From positions 1,364,001-1,428,000 of the forward strand of contig NZ_SMSI01000001.1 in NCBI RefSeq assembly GCF_004354915.1: a stretch of DNA of 64,000 nt, given 5' to 3'. Made by a program: the position numbers and the translations under genes. Below, piece by piece: positions 26,629 through 34,558 of this stretch. Positions within the stretch are counted from its first letter, which is position 1. Every line of letters begins with the position of its first letter. The notes beneath the pieces were generated by a model. It was given only the letters and a program-made list of their open reading frames with translations. It searched no databases and had not been told where the DNA came from. Source of the stretch: Pseudohoeflea suaedae (GTDB taxonomy: Bacteria > Pseudomonadota > Alphaproteobacteria > Rhizobiales > Rhizobiaceae).

Positions 26629-27654
26629 TCAGTGCCGGTTGCGTGCCAGCCACTTGTGCCATCCGGCCTCAGAGCCGTTGAAGACGTTGAGATCGATGCG
26701 GGTATCGTGGCTTGCCGCCAACCCGGTGCCGGAATACTGCCAGAACACGAAATCCCGGTTCGGATACACCTTCGAGGGATGAGCCGCCACCGAGCGCAGC
26801 CAGAACGGATAGTCCTTGAAGGCACCCTGCAGATTGTCTTCGTAAAAGTCCGGCGCCGTGTAGATGATCGGACGCTGGCCGTAATGCGCTTCCAGCTTGT
26901 CCATGAAAACCTGCATCTTCTCACGCACGGTCGCAGGCGACGGGCGCTTCTTGCAGCTCGAGGTGTGGTTCCACTCCACGTCGATCACCGGGGGCAGGGC
27001 GCCTTTTTCCTTCGGCACGTTGCGGATGAACCAGTCGGCCTGCGAACTTGCGGTGCGGCACCAGTAGAAGAAGTGGTAGGCGCCGCGCGGAACGCCTGCT
27101 TCTCGTGCGGCATTCCAGTTCGTGCGGAAATTGGGATCGGTGTGATCGCCGCCGTCGGTTGCCTTGATGAAAGCGAAATTGCCGCCGTCGCGCCGGAGCT
27201 TCTGCCAGTCGATGTCGCCCTGCCAGCGGGAAACGTCGACACCGTGAACCTCGAACGGGTGAGGTGAGAGGCGGCCGAAATTGATCGGCTTGGCGTCGGT
27301 GAACGATGCCTTGTAAACCTTGGGTCGGGCAAAGTCGGTCGGGGCCGGCACCGGGATCGCGGCGGGAGCCACCGGCTCTTCGGCGCGAATGACGGCCAGT
27401 TCGACCGGCGACTGGGCATGCTCGGCGGCAAAGCCGAGTTCGCTCGTCACCTCGATGGTGGATGCCGTCTGACGAGGCGCCTCGGCAACATCCAGGCCGG
27501 TTGGCGGAACCATGGGGCGGATGGAAGCGGTGGCAGCGGGATCGATCTTGCTGGATTTTACGATATCCAGTGCGTCGATACCTGACGATGTGCAGCCCGC
27601 GAGAAGGCTGAGAAGGACTGCCAGGGCAGTGCCGCTATAGGCTGAGATCCGCAT
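26629..27654 (-). CDS. GH25 lysozyme-family lipoprotein
   Basis: The N-terminal signal ends in the lipobox LLAGC at about residues 17-21, so it should be lipid-anchored. A linker of about 130 residues leads to a glycoside hydrolase family 25 domain: VHGVDVSRWQGDIDW with one catalytic aspartate, FIKATDGGDH, PPVIDVEWN with the D-x-E pair, and FWQYSGTG. GH25 enzymes cut the N-acetylmuramyl bond of peptidoglycan. A cellular lysozyme in cell-wall turnover or trans-envelope assembly is more likely than a phage lysin, as no other phage lysis genes are near. Confidence 0.88.
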   Translation of the reverse strand: MRISAYSGTALAVLLSLLAGCTSSGIDALDIVKSSKIDPAATASIRPMVPPTGLDVAEAPRQTASTIEVTSELGFAAEHAQSPVELAVIRAEEPVAPAAIPVPAPTDFARPKVYKASFTDAKPINFGRLSPHPFEVHGVDVSRWQGDIDWQKLRRDGGNFAFIKATDGGDHTDPNFRTNWNAAREAGVPRGAYHFFYWCRTASSQADWFIRNVPKEKGALPPVIDVEWNHTSSCKKRPSPATVREKMQVFMDKLEAHYGQRPIIYTAPDFYEDNLQGAFKDYPFWLRSVAAHPSKVYPNRDFVFWQYSGTGLAASHDTRIDLNVFNGSEAGWHKWLARNRH

Positions 27655-28052
27655 GATGACCCGAACTCTTTACGTGTGGGGGTGACGGTTCGTACAAGTC
27701 CTCATCCTTAACGATGAATTGCGAAGAAAGACTGAATTCCGTTCGGTTTCGGGACGACGCCGTGCTTTGGCTCATGAAACGGACCCGGCGAAGGCGCTCT
27801 AGGCTCAAGGAATTGAAATGATTGCGTCTTCCGGATGCGTTCGGCGTGGCATTGCAGGCCTTTGCCGGAAGAACCGTCGGTAACACTCGTTAATTGGTAA
27901 AGAGCCGGTAAACGGCCTCCCGCCTGCTTCGGCAGCCGTTTTGCAAGCTTTGTCAGGCGCCTGCCTTGCTCCTGCCCATTGAGCCCCTAGATTGTTCGTC
28001 TATAATCTTGAACGGCGGTCGCAGGGCCGAAGCAGGGGGGCGTTCTTACAAC
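27655..28052. other. intergenic region between GH25 gene and sigma factor
   Basis: About 400 bases without a credible gene separate two divergent genes. It must contain promoters for both. A candidate ECF-type promoter for the sigma factor is listed at 27867. A purine run AGGGGGG at 28034-28040 precedes the ATG at 28053. Frames crossing the region on either strand lack ribosome sites. Confidence 0.5.
27867..27891 (+). promoter_or_regulatory. candidate EcfG-type general-stress promoter
   Basis: GGAAG at 27867-27871 and CGTT at 27888-27891 are 16 bases apart. The alphaproteobacterial EcfG consensus is GGAAC-N16/17-CGTT, so there is one mismatch. It would start transcription near 27900, giving a long leader to the sigma gene at 28053. 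The match is short and could be chance. Confidence 0.25.
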
Positions 28053-28604
28053 ATGTCGACAATCGCCAGCGATGACGAACTCGGCCAGATGATCTCCCGT
28101 ATCGCCATGGGCGACCGCGCTGCCTTTTCTTCTCTGTACAAGACGACAAGCCCGAAACTTTTTGGCGTCTGCCTTCGTATCCTCAGGCAACAGGCCCAAG
28201 CCGAAGACGCACTCCAGGAAATCTACGTGAAAATCTGGCGGCGCGCCGCAAGCTTTGCCGCAGGCAAGGCCGCGCCGATGGCGTGGCTGGTGACGATCGC
28301 ACGCAATCACTGTATCGACGTGATCCGCGCGCGCCGTCCCGATCCGGTGGATATCGATGACGCACCGGCCGTGGCAGACGAGAAGCCCGACCCCGAAGCC
28401 GCCGCCGTAAGCGCCGGCGAGGGGCGTCGGATCGACATGTGCCTGGAAGAGCTGGACACCGACCGGGCCAACGCCGTGGTCAGTGCCTATGTTGAAGGAT
28501 ACAGCTATCAGGAACTCGCCGAGGAGCACGGCGTGCCGCTCAATACGATGCGGACCTGGCTCCGGCGCAGCCTGATCAAACTCAAGGAGTGCCTGCAGCG
28601 ATGA
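28053..28604 (+). CDS. ECF RNA polymerase sigma factor (SigK-like, RskA-type partner)
   Basis: The 183-residue protein has region 2 (SLYKTTSPKLFGVCLRIL, then AEDALQEIYVKIWRRA) and region 4 (GYSYQELAEEHGVPLNTMRT with its helix-turn-helix). No region 3 is present, as in ECF factors. I use the ATG at 28053; the frame is open further upstream but those residues do not look coding. The next gene, an anti-sigma factor, overlaps by four bases. A secreted fasciclin protein and MsrB follow, so its regulon may include envelope and oxidative-stress proteins. Confidence 0.92.
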   Translation: MSTIASDDELGQMISRIAMGDRAAFSSLYKTTSPKLFGVCLRILRQQAQAEDALQEIYVKIWRRAASFAAGKAAPMAWLVTIARNHCIDVIRARRPDPVDIDDAPAVADEKPDPEAAAVSAGEGRRIDMCLEELDTDRANAVVSAYVEGYSYQELAEEHGVPLNTMRTWLRRSLIKLKECLQR

Positions 28605-29308
28605 GCAGCGACACCACAGCCATGGAACCGGGACGCGAGCGCGATATCGCACTCGCCGGTGAATATGTGCTCGGAGTGCTGCCTGCGGCTGAGCGCAGCG
28701 CAGCCGAGCGCAGGATGGCGACCGACGGATCTTTCGCTGCCATGGTTGAAAGCTGGCAGTCCGATCTGGCCGTGCTCGACGAACATTTTGCGCCCGAGAA
28801 CGTACCGCCGGCGATCGCCGCGCGCATCGAGCGCCGCCTTTTCGGTGATGAGGTTGCGCAGTCTGCAGGCCTCTGGGGCTCGCTCGCCTTCTGGCGCGGA
28901 CTGACGCTGGCTTCGGTCCTGGTCGCCGCAGGGCTCGCGGTCACGATATCCGGTATCGTGGCGCCGACCGGCGACAGCGCGCCGGTTCTGATTGCCGATC
29001 TCGCCGGCGAGAATGCGCCGATCGGGCTCGTCGCCCACTTCAATAGCGGCAACAACACCATCCATATCGTGCCGGCCGCGATGCAGGACGACGGTGGGCA
29101 TTCGCTCGAGCTTTGGGCGGTGCCGGGCGACGGCGTGCCGCGCTCGCTTGGTCTGGTTCCGCCCGACGGCGGTCTGATCGCCATCGATCGCAGCCAGGCC
29201 GATGAGCTCGGCCAGGGCGTGACGCTCGCAGTCAGCCTCGAGCCTTCCGGCGGCTCGCCCACGGGGTCACCCACCGGGCCGGTGCTTGTGGCCGGAGCGC
29301 TCCAGTAG
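28601..29308 (+). CDS. RskA-type anti-sigma factor
   Basis: The 235-residue protein starts in the ATGA overlap with the sigma gene. The cytoplasmic N-terminus (ALAGEYVLGVLPAAERSAAE) should bind the sigma factor. One transmembrane helix lies at about residues 97-122 (FWRGLTLASVLVAAGLAVTI). The periplasmic C-terminus (HSLELWAVPGDGVPRSLG) is the RskA domain. No zinc-binding HxxxCxxC motif is visible, so it is not a ZAS-type anti-sigma. Release probably needs regulated proteolysis, as for RskA, but the signal is unknown. Confidence 0.9.
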   Translation: MSSDTTAMEPGRERDIALAGEYVLGVLPAAERSAAERRMATDGSFAAMVESWQSDLAVLDEHFAPENVPPAIAARIERRLFGDEVAQSAGLWGSLAFWRGLTLASVLVAAGLAVTISGIVAPTGDSAPVLIADLAGENAPIGLVAHFNSGNNTIHIVPAAMQDDGGHSLELWAVPGDGVPRSLGLVPPDGGLIAIDRSQADELGQGVTLAVSLEPSGGSPTGSPTGPVLVAGALQ

Positions 29309-29803
29309 CAAGAGTGTAAGGCCGTGCGGAGGCCGAAGTCGCGATAGGTAGTTTTATCTGTGACTTTGGCATTGCAAAATCGGAATAAATGGATATGAGG
29401 ATTTTCTGTAAAAATTAGATCCAGTCGTCGGGCTCGCTCGTAGACAATGCTAACCGGTGGTTGAAAGGGCTGAGACCCTCTATCCCGGCAAACAGATGGA
29501 GCGGATGAGCCGGGATGTTCCGGCGAGACGTCAGCTCCAGGGATTCCAAGTCGATGCCAGCGGGCAATTCGCCGCACCGCCTGTTGGTATCCGGCACAGC
29601 CCCCGTGCTACCGCGCGGGGGTTGTTGCGTTCAGGGGTACCGTAAATCCCTGCTGCTACCGTCGATATATCCCGGCGCAACCAATTTTTCCTGAAACTTT
29701 ATCGCCGTCAGCCTCGTCGTTTCCTGTGTAGGCGTCGGCATCCAGCCGATGCTGCGAAAGGAGGGACTGTAAGAAAATCGGTCCCCGTGAGGAGGTTTCA
29801 ATC
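29309..29803. other. intergenic region before the fasciclin gene
   Basis: About 495 bases follow the anti-sigma gene. Short open frames on both strands (for example 29415-29597) have no ribosome site or recognisable product. A hairpin with CCCCCG (29601-29606) and CGGGGG (29617-29622) is followed by TTGTTGCGTT and might be a weak terminator. The fasciclin ribosome site GGAGG is at 29791-29795. The promoter of that gene should lie within the last 150 bases. Confidence 0.45.
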
Positions 29804-30358
29804 ATGAAAATCGCACTTCGTATGCTCGCAGCCACTGCCGTCATGGCCGCCGGACTGACCGTCGCGCATGCCGAGAACCCGATGGTCGGTGGCGCAGCGA
29901 TGTATCCCGACAAGACCATCGTCGAGAACGCCGTCAATTCGAAGGATCACACGACGCTGGTTGCCGCGGTCAAGGCTGCCGGTCTGGTCGATACGCTCAA
30001 CGGCGAAGGACCTTTCACCGTCTTTGCGCCGACCAACGAAGCCTTCGAGGCCCTGCCCGACGGCACCGTCGAGACGCTTCTGAAGCCCGAGAACAAGGAT
30101 CAGCTCACCAAGGTCCTGACCTGCCACGTGGTGGCCGCCGATGCGCATGCCGCCGCGATCATGAAAATGGTCGATGACGATGGCGGCACGCACCCGGTCG
30201 AGACGGTCGGGGGCTGCAAGCTCAACATCACCTATGAAGGCGACAAGGTGATGGTCGAGGACGAGAACGGCAATGTCGCGAATGTGACCATTGCCGATGT
30301 CGATCAGTCGAACGGTGTTATCCACGTCATCGACAAGGTTCTTCTGCCCAAGATGTAA
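29804..30358 (+). CDS. secreted fasciclin-domain protein
   Basis: The 184-residue protein has a signal peptide (residues 1-23, cut after VAHA) and one FAS1 domain with both conserved segments: GPFTVFAPTNEAFEALPDGT (H1) and the closing NGVIHVIDKVLLP (H2). FAS1 domains act in adhesion or matrix binding. It follows a sigma factor/RskA-type pair, as MPT70 and MPT83 follow SigK-RskA in Mycobacterium tuberculosis, where the fasciclin genes are sigma targets. Regulation here is inferred from that parallel. Strong GGAGG ribosome site. Confidence 0.93.
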   Translation: MKIALRMLAATAVMAAGLTVAHAENPMVGGAAMYPDKTIVENAVNSKDHTTLVAAVKAAGLVDTLNGEGPFTVFAPTNEAFEALPDGTVETLLKPENKDQLTKVLTCHVVAADAHAAAIMKMVDDDGGTHPVETVGGCKLNITYEGDKVMVEDENGNVANVTIADVDQSNGVIHVIDKVLLPKM

Positions 30359-30367
30359 GATCGCAAA

Positions 30368-30441
30368 GCCGGCGGGCATTGGCCTCATCACCCGCCGGCG
30401 AGGCCGGACAACCCTGCGCGGCAACGCGCGGGGTTGTCTGG
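30368..30441 (+). terminator. tandem hairpins after the fasciclin gene
   Basis: Hairpin 1 pairs GCCGGCGGG (30368-30376) with CCCGCCGGC (30391-30399). Hairpin 2 is a 13-bp stem (30408-30420 with 30425-30437, one G-T pair) closed by a GCAA tetraloop and followed by CTGGTTTTG. They start ten bases after the stop codon and probably end the fasciclin transcript. Confidence 0.6.
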
Positions 30442-30535
30442 TTTTGTCCGCTCACGCGCGCTCACGGTCAGTTGAGCCTGCTTGTTTTGAAAGACGGCGC
30501 GTGCTCCGCTAGCTATGGAGAGGAAGGAGAAGATC

Positions 30536-31069
30536 ATGACCTCATCCAGATTGAATCGCAGATCCGTACTGCTTGCGACCGTTGGCGGAGGCGCCATCGT
30601 CGGGCTCTCCGCGCTGCTGCGGCCGTTCTCCGGCAAGGCGGAGGCCACCGAAGGCGATTTCGAGATATCGCTGACGCCGGCGGAGTGGAAGAAGAAGCTC
30701 AACGCAGAGCAATTTGCGGTGCTGCGCGAAGAGGCCACCGAGCGCCCCTTCACCAGTCCCCTGAACAAGAATTACGCCAAGGGCATCTATAACTGTGCGG
30801 GCTGCGACCTGCCGGTTTATTCGTCCGAGGCGAAATACGACAGTGGAACCGGTTGGCCGAGCTTCTGGCAGTCCTTGCCCGACGCGATCGGTACCAAGGA
30901 GGACAACTCCCTTTTCATGAGACGTACGGAAGTGCATTGCCGGCGCTGCGGCGGGCATTTCGGCCACATCTTCGATGACGGACCGGAACCGACGGGAAAA
31001 CGGCATTGCCTCAACGGCGTGGCACTCACCTTCGTGGCGGCGGAAGCCGGCGGTACGACATCGGGCTGA
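30536..31069 (+). CDS. msrB: peptide methionine-R-sulfoxide reductase, exported
   Basis: MsrB reduces the R epimer of methionine sulfoxide in proteins. The 177-residue protein has a twin-arginine signal (NRRSVLLATVGGGAIVG), so it is likely exported folded to the periplasm. The catalytic domain has two zinc-binding CxxC pairs (NCAGC, CRRC), SGTGWPSFWQ and HFGHIFDDGP. The catalytic cysteine lies in RHCLNGVALTF. The ATG at 30536 has AAGGAG upstream; an ATG at 30515 is on the wrong side of it. Neighbouring sigma/anti-sigma and fasciclin genes suggest an envelope oxidative-stress group. Confidence 0.94.
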   Translation: MTSSRLNRRSVLLATVGGGAIVGLSALLRPFSGKAEATEGDFEISLTPAEWKKKLNAEQFAVLREEATERPFTSPLNKNYAKGIYNCAGCDLPVYSSEAKYDSGTGWPSFWQSLPDAIGTKEDNSLFMRRTEVHCRRCGGHFGHIFDDGPEPTGKRHCLNGVALTFVAAEAGGTTSG

Positions 31070-31100
31070 CGTCCTTGCCCGTTCATCCGGCAAAACGAAA

Positions 31101-31126
31101 AGGCCGCCTTCCGGGGCGGCCTTTTT
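31101..31126. terminator. bidirectional rho-independent terminator
   Basis: AGGCCGCC (31101-31108) pairs with GGCGGCCT (31115-31122) around a six-base loop, with four A upstream and TTTTT downstream. It lies between the convergent msrB and BTLCP genes and should stop transcription from both sides. Confidence 0.9.
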
Positions 31127-31149
31127 CTATATCGCTGTCCGGAGTGCCG

Positions 31150-31731
31150 TCACTGCACTTCGGCCACCTTCTGCGTCTTTCCGGTAATGTTCACCCAGCG
31201 CGCGGAATTGCGGTCGGACTGCATCTTCACATAACCGAGCCCGGTGCGGTTCACCGGCAGGACGTCGTCGAGCATGTTGTCGAGAACGAAATCGCCATCG
31301 CGCGTGCGCGCCACGAGAACGGTGTGCGCCTCGCCGCGCCGTCGCGTCATCGTGAGAAGGAGATTGGCCGGCTTGAAGCCGCGCGCCATCAGGGCCCGGC
31401 GCTTGGCGAGTGCAAAATCCTCGCAGTCGCCGGCATTCGTATTGGCTGTCCAGTACTCCCGCTTTCCGAACTGCTTGATGTCGGACATCGGCTTGATCGA
31501 CCGGTTGACCGTCCTGTTGACGTGGTTGAGCATCGAGAGATTGGCGGGCGGCAGCACATTGGCAGATTGCGCGCGGCAGTCGGCGCTGTGCGTCCTGCAA
31601 TACTCGACATGTCCATAGGGGCGCGACGTTTCGCCTCCCGTCTTCAGCCAGACAGACGCGTGAGCGGCGGGCGAAGTGAGAAATGCGGCGGCGCAAGCCG
31701 CGGAAGAGAGGTAGATACGGGCCTTTTTCAA
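31150..31731 (-). CDS. BTLCP-family transglutaminase-like cysteine protein, secreted
   Basis: The 193-residue protein has a signal peptide (residues 1-25, ending AAHA). The catalytic-like triad of the bacterial transglutaminase-like family is visible: Cys in AGDCEDFALAKR, His in RRGEAHTVLVAR and Asp in GDFVLDNMLDDV. Members are periplasmic; some process LapA-type adhesins and others have no known substrate. No LapD or adhesin gene is in the window. Convergent with msrB across the terminator. Confidence 0.88.
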   Translation of the reverse strand: MKKARIYLSSAACAAAFLTSPAAHASVWLKTGGETSRPYGHVEYCRTHSADCRAQSANVLPPANLSMLNHVNRTVNRSIKPMSDIKQFGKREYWTANTNAGDCEDFALAKRRALMARGFKPANLLLTMTRRRGEAHTVLVARTRDGDFVLDNMLDDVLPVNRTGLGYVKMQSDRNSARWVNITGKTQKVAEVQ

Positions 31732-31841
31732 GGGGCGGCTCCTTTCGCTTCCAGTGCGGCTAGAATGTGCCGCAAATCCTGGTTACGTCAACAGCTGTCA
31801 CGGTTTTGCAGCGTTTTGATGACACCGGATGCGAATAACCC

Positions 31842-31970
31842 CGTATGATACGAAGATGGGGGCGCGACCAGGTCGCGCCCCCATCGGCAACGGAAATGCT
31901 TATCGGTCTCCGTCAGGACCAGGCGGTGTTCCGCCCTTTTCATCCGAACGGTGGCGACTGCCGGATGAAA
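31842..31970. repeat. cluster of four hairpins including a 31-bp near-perfect palindrome
   Basis: Four dyads occur in 130 bases: CGTAT/ATACG (31842-31852), a 15-bp perfect inverted repeat with a one-base centre (31855-31885), GGCGG/CCGCC (31922-31935) and TTTCATCCG/CGGATGAAA (31938-31970). They lie between the small secreted protein gene and the BTLCP gene. None is followed by a T-tract, so they are not classical terminators. They may be 3'-end stabilisers or binding sites. Confidence 0.6.
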
Positions 31971-32000
31971 CCTGTTTTCCCCGGATGGGGGAAATCGGGA

Positions 32001-32291
32001 TTAGTAGGCGCGCGGGCTCTTGTTGAGCGGCACGTTCACGCCACTGCCGATGGTCGAGGTGGCAGTGTAGTCGATCTGCGTGGCGGCCGGGCCGGTGTAG
32101 GTCGGCGAACGGTCGCCGAACGGGCCGGTGTTGACGAAGCCGTTTGCATCGGTGCTCCGGGCAATCTGTGCGGCCGGGTTGGAGGCTGCGGTTTCCTGCG
32201 GCAGGAACTGTGCGTCACGTGCCGTGGTGGCGGCGAAGGCGCCGGAGGTTGCTGCGAGGGTGATGCCGAGTGCGATAAGAGCGTTTTTCAT
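32001..32291 (-). CDS. small secreted protein, tandem paralog A
   Basis: The 96-residue protein has a clean signal peptide (MKNALIALGITLAATSGAFA). The mature part is short and polar, with the core GPFGDRSPTYTGP and IDYTATSTI. I do not recognise a named family. The gene directly upstream at 32349 encodes a paralog with the same signal peptide and core. No cysteines are present in the mature part. It has a ribosome site, and the hairpin cluster lies downstream. Likely periplasmic or surface; function unknown. Confidence 0.8.
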   Translation of the reverse strand: MKNALIALGITLAATSGAFAATTARDAQFLPQETAASNPAAQIARSTDANGFVNTGPFGDRSPTYTGPAATQIDYTATSTIGSGVNVPLNKSPRAY

Positions 32292-32348
32292 TTTCTTACT
32301 CCGTAATCCGAATTGATTTGTTTGATCTGAAGGTCGGTTGTCCGCCCC

Positions 32349-32663
32349 TTAGTAGGGGAGGACGCCGTCGCCGAGACGCGGCTGACGAACGACTGCCGGG
32401 CCAGGCTGGCCGTCGTCGATCGATGCCGTGGCGGTGTAGTCGATTCCGGCGTTGACCGGAGCGGCATAGGTCGGCGAGCGATCGTCGAACGGACCGTTGT
32501 TGGTCAGCTCGTTGCTGCCGTCATAGGTGCTCAGCGGGGCCGATACTGCGGCGTTGCCGGCCGTGAATTCAGGGGTATCCTGAACGTCGAGGATCGAGCT
32601 CTGTGCGAAAGCGCCGGTGGTGGCTGCAAGGGACAGGCCGAGTGCGATAAGAACGTTTTTCAT
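32349..32663 (-). CDS. small secreted protein, tandem paralog B
   Basis: The 104-residue protein resembles its neighbour: signal peptide MKNVLIALGLSLAATTGAFA, then GPFDDRSPTYAAP and IDYTATASI. The tail is longer and proline-rich. A GGAGAGA ribosome site precedes the ATG at 32663. The 57-nt gap and same strand suggest a two-gene unit from tandem duplication. Function unknown. Confidence 0.8.
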   Translation of the reverse strand: MKNVLIALGLSLAATTGAFAQSSILDVQDTPEFTAGNAAVSAPLSTYDGSNELTNNGPFDDRSPTYAAPVNAGIDYTATASIDDGQPGPAVVRQPRLGDGVLPY

Positions 32664-33115
32664 TTCATCTCTCCATCAGTTGGGTCGTTGCCGTCCCGTA
32701 TCTTGGGTTACGGGGAGGGCGACCCGAAAGTTTCGTTCGGAAGCTACCGGCGTCAGCCGTATTGCATGTGCCGGTTGGGCGGCTTTCCGATCGGGCGGTG
32801 CGTTATTGCCCGCCGTCGATGGAGTGCAAATGCGCCTTGAAGCGATTGGTTTCAAAGAACGTTATTGTGTTCCGGGCTGACATTTTTGTGCTCTTGAAAT
32901 TGTCATATTTCAATTTACAGGGCGAGAATAATGTTTAAAAACAATAGGATGAATATGTCACAATTCCTCGCGTCCGTGTGAGGTCGCGCGCAAAAGGGCT
33001 ATAATAAAGTTTAATTCCTGACCGCAGCGTTCGTGTGCGGTGAACAATGCCGGCTTTTTTCGCCCCAAGTCCGAAACCGAAGAGCTCGATGGCGTGAATT
33101 TCGTGAGGCATTCGG
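32664..33115. other. AT-rich intergenic region upstream of paralog B
   Basis: About 450 bases without a credible gene. The stretch 32880-33015 is clearly AT-rich. It should hold the promoter for the small secreted genes (minus strand) and lies downstream of urtE. A dyad at 32894-32916 is listed separately. I see no strong terminator for urtE. Confidence 0.45.
32894..32916. promoter_or_regulatory. AT-rich dyad, candidate operator or hairpin
   Basis: TTGAAAT (32894-32900) is the inverted repeat of ATTTCAA (32907-32913), and AAATTG (32897-32902) of CAATTT (32911-32916). The two overlapping dyads are 230 nt upstream of the small secreted protein gene. Role unknown. Confidence 0.25.
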
Positions 33116-33811
33116 TCAGACGGAGACGGAATCCCGCAGCGAATCCTTGCTGAGTTCGTCCTTCATGCCTTCCATCACCACCGTTCCGCGCTTCAATACG
33201 GTAAACCGGTCAGCCAGGTCGTAGGCGAACTCGAAATATTGCTCGACCAGAACGATCGCCATCTGTCCCTGATCCCTCAGATGCGCGATCACCCGGCCGA
33301 TCTGCTGAATGATGTTGGGCTGAATGCCCTCGGTGGGTTCATCGAGCAGCAGGAGTTTCGGCTTGGTGATGAGCGCGCGCGCGATGGCGAGCTGCTGCTG
33401 CTGGCCGCCGGAGAGGTCGCCGCCGCGCCGGCCTCGCATATCCTTGAGCACCGGAAACAGCTCGTAGATGTGATCGGGAATTGTGTGCTCCTCCTTCGGA
33501 AGGCAGGCAAAACCCGTCTGCAGGTTCTCGGTCACCGTCAGGAGCGGAAAGATGTCGCGGCCCTGCGGCACGTAGCCGATCCCCTTGGCGGCCAGCGCAT
33601 GGGCCGGCGGGTAGGCGATCTCCTCGCCGTCCAGCCGGTAGTCTCCGCCCGAGCGGTGCTTGACGCCGGAAATGGCTTTCAGAAGGCTGGTCTTGCCGAC
33701 CCCGTTCGTGCCCATCAGGCAGGTGACCTTGCCGACCTCCGCCGTCAGCGACACGCCGTTGAGGATCTTGGACTGGCCGTAATGGAGGGTGAGGTCTGAG
33801 ACTTCGAGCAT
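33116..33811 (-). CDS. urtE: urea ABC transporter ATP-binding protein
   Basis: The 231-residue ATPase has Walker A GTNGVGKT at residues 34-41, LSGGQ signature, and LLLLDEPTEGIQPNIIQQIG, which is characteristic of UrtE. Together with UrtD it powers high-affinity urea import. It is last in the urtABCDE order on the minus strand, six nucleotides after urtD. No urease genes are in the window. Confidence 0.94.
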   Translation of the reverse strand: MLEVSDLTLHYGQSKILNGVSLTAEVGKVTCLMGTNGVGKTSLLKAISGVKHRSGGDYRLDGEEIAYPPAHALAAKGIGYVPQGRDIFPLLTVTENLQTGFACLPKEEHTIPDHIYELFPVLKDMRGRRGGDLSGGQQQQLAIARALITKPKLLLLDEPTEGIQPNIIQQIGRVIAHLRDQGQMAIVLVEQYFEFAYDLADRFTVLKRGTVVMEGMKDELSKDSLRDSVSV

Positions 33812-33817
33812 GGCGGC

Positions 33818-34558
33818 TTATCTCCCCAGATAGACTTCGATGACGTCGGGGTTCGCGGTGACGTGGCTGAGGGATCCTTCCGCCAGCACCGATCCCTCGT
33901 GCAGAACGGTGACCGGGCATGCGAGGCGACGGACGAACTCCATGTCGTGTTCGACCACGATGACGGCGCGGGTCTTGGCCGTTCGCACCAGGAGGTCGGT
34001 CGTGTGCTCGCGCTCGCCGAGCGTCATCCCGGCCGCGGGCTCGTCGACGAGCAGCAGCTGCGGATCCTGCGCCAGCAGCATGCCGATCTCGAGCCATTGC
34101 TTCTGTCCGTGCGACAGCTCGCCTGAGAGCCGCCGGAGATGATCGGCAAGCCCGATCTCGGCGGCGATCTCCTCGATGCGCCCGATATCGCGGCGGTCCG
34201 CCTTGTAACCGAGCGCCGCAAATGGCGACCGTTCGTTCTTGAGCGCCATCGAAAGGTTGTCGAAGACCGTCTGCGCCTCGAACACTGTCGGCCGCTGGAA
34301 TTTCCGCCCGATACCGATCTTGGCGATATCGCTCTCGCGCAGCCGAAGCAGATCGACCGGGGGCGTGCCGAATTGCACACGTCCGCTGTCGGGACGGGTC
34401 TTGCCGGTCACGATATCCATGAAGGTGGTCTTGCCTGCGCCGTTCGGCCCGATGATCGCACGCAGTTCGGCAGGCTGGATCGAGAAGGACAGGTCGTTGA
34501 TCGCGCGGAATCCGTCGAAGGTGACGGAGACGCCGAGGACTTCGAGGAGCGCGCTCAT
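33818..34558 (-). CDS. urtD: urea ABC transporter ATP-binding protein
   Basis: The 246-residue ATPase has Walker A GPNGAGKT at residues 37-44, signature LSHGQ and Walker B LLLVDEPAAGM, as in LivG-type partners of branched-chain/urea transporters. The ATG at 34558 overlaps the urtC stop by four bases (ATGA); the longer upstream frame is a shadow of urtC. Confidence 0.94.
   Translation of the reverse strand: MSALLEVLGVSVTFDGFRAINDLSFSIQPAELRAIIGPNGAGKTTFMDIVTGKTRPDSGRVQFGTPPVDLLRLRESDIAKIGIGRKFQRPTVFEAQTVFDNLSMALKNERSPFAALGYKADRRDIGRIEEIAAEIGLADHLRRLSGELSHGQKQWLEIGMLLAQDPQLLLVDEPAAGMTLGEREHTTDLLVRTAKTRAVIVVEHDMEFVRRLACPVTVLHEGSVLAEGSLSHVTANPDVIEVYLGR

Noticed and set aside
29470-29475. CTGAGA resembling the core of a TPP riboswitch
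   Set aside because: The other conserved TPP elements, such as CTGATC and the second helix, are missing, and no thiamine gene is near.
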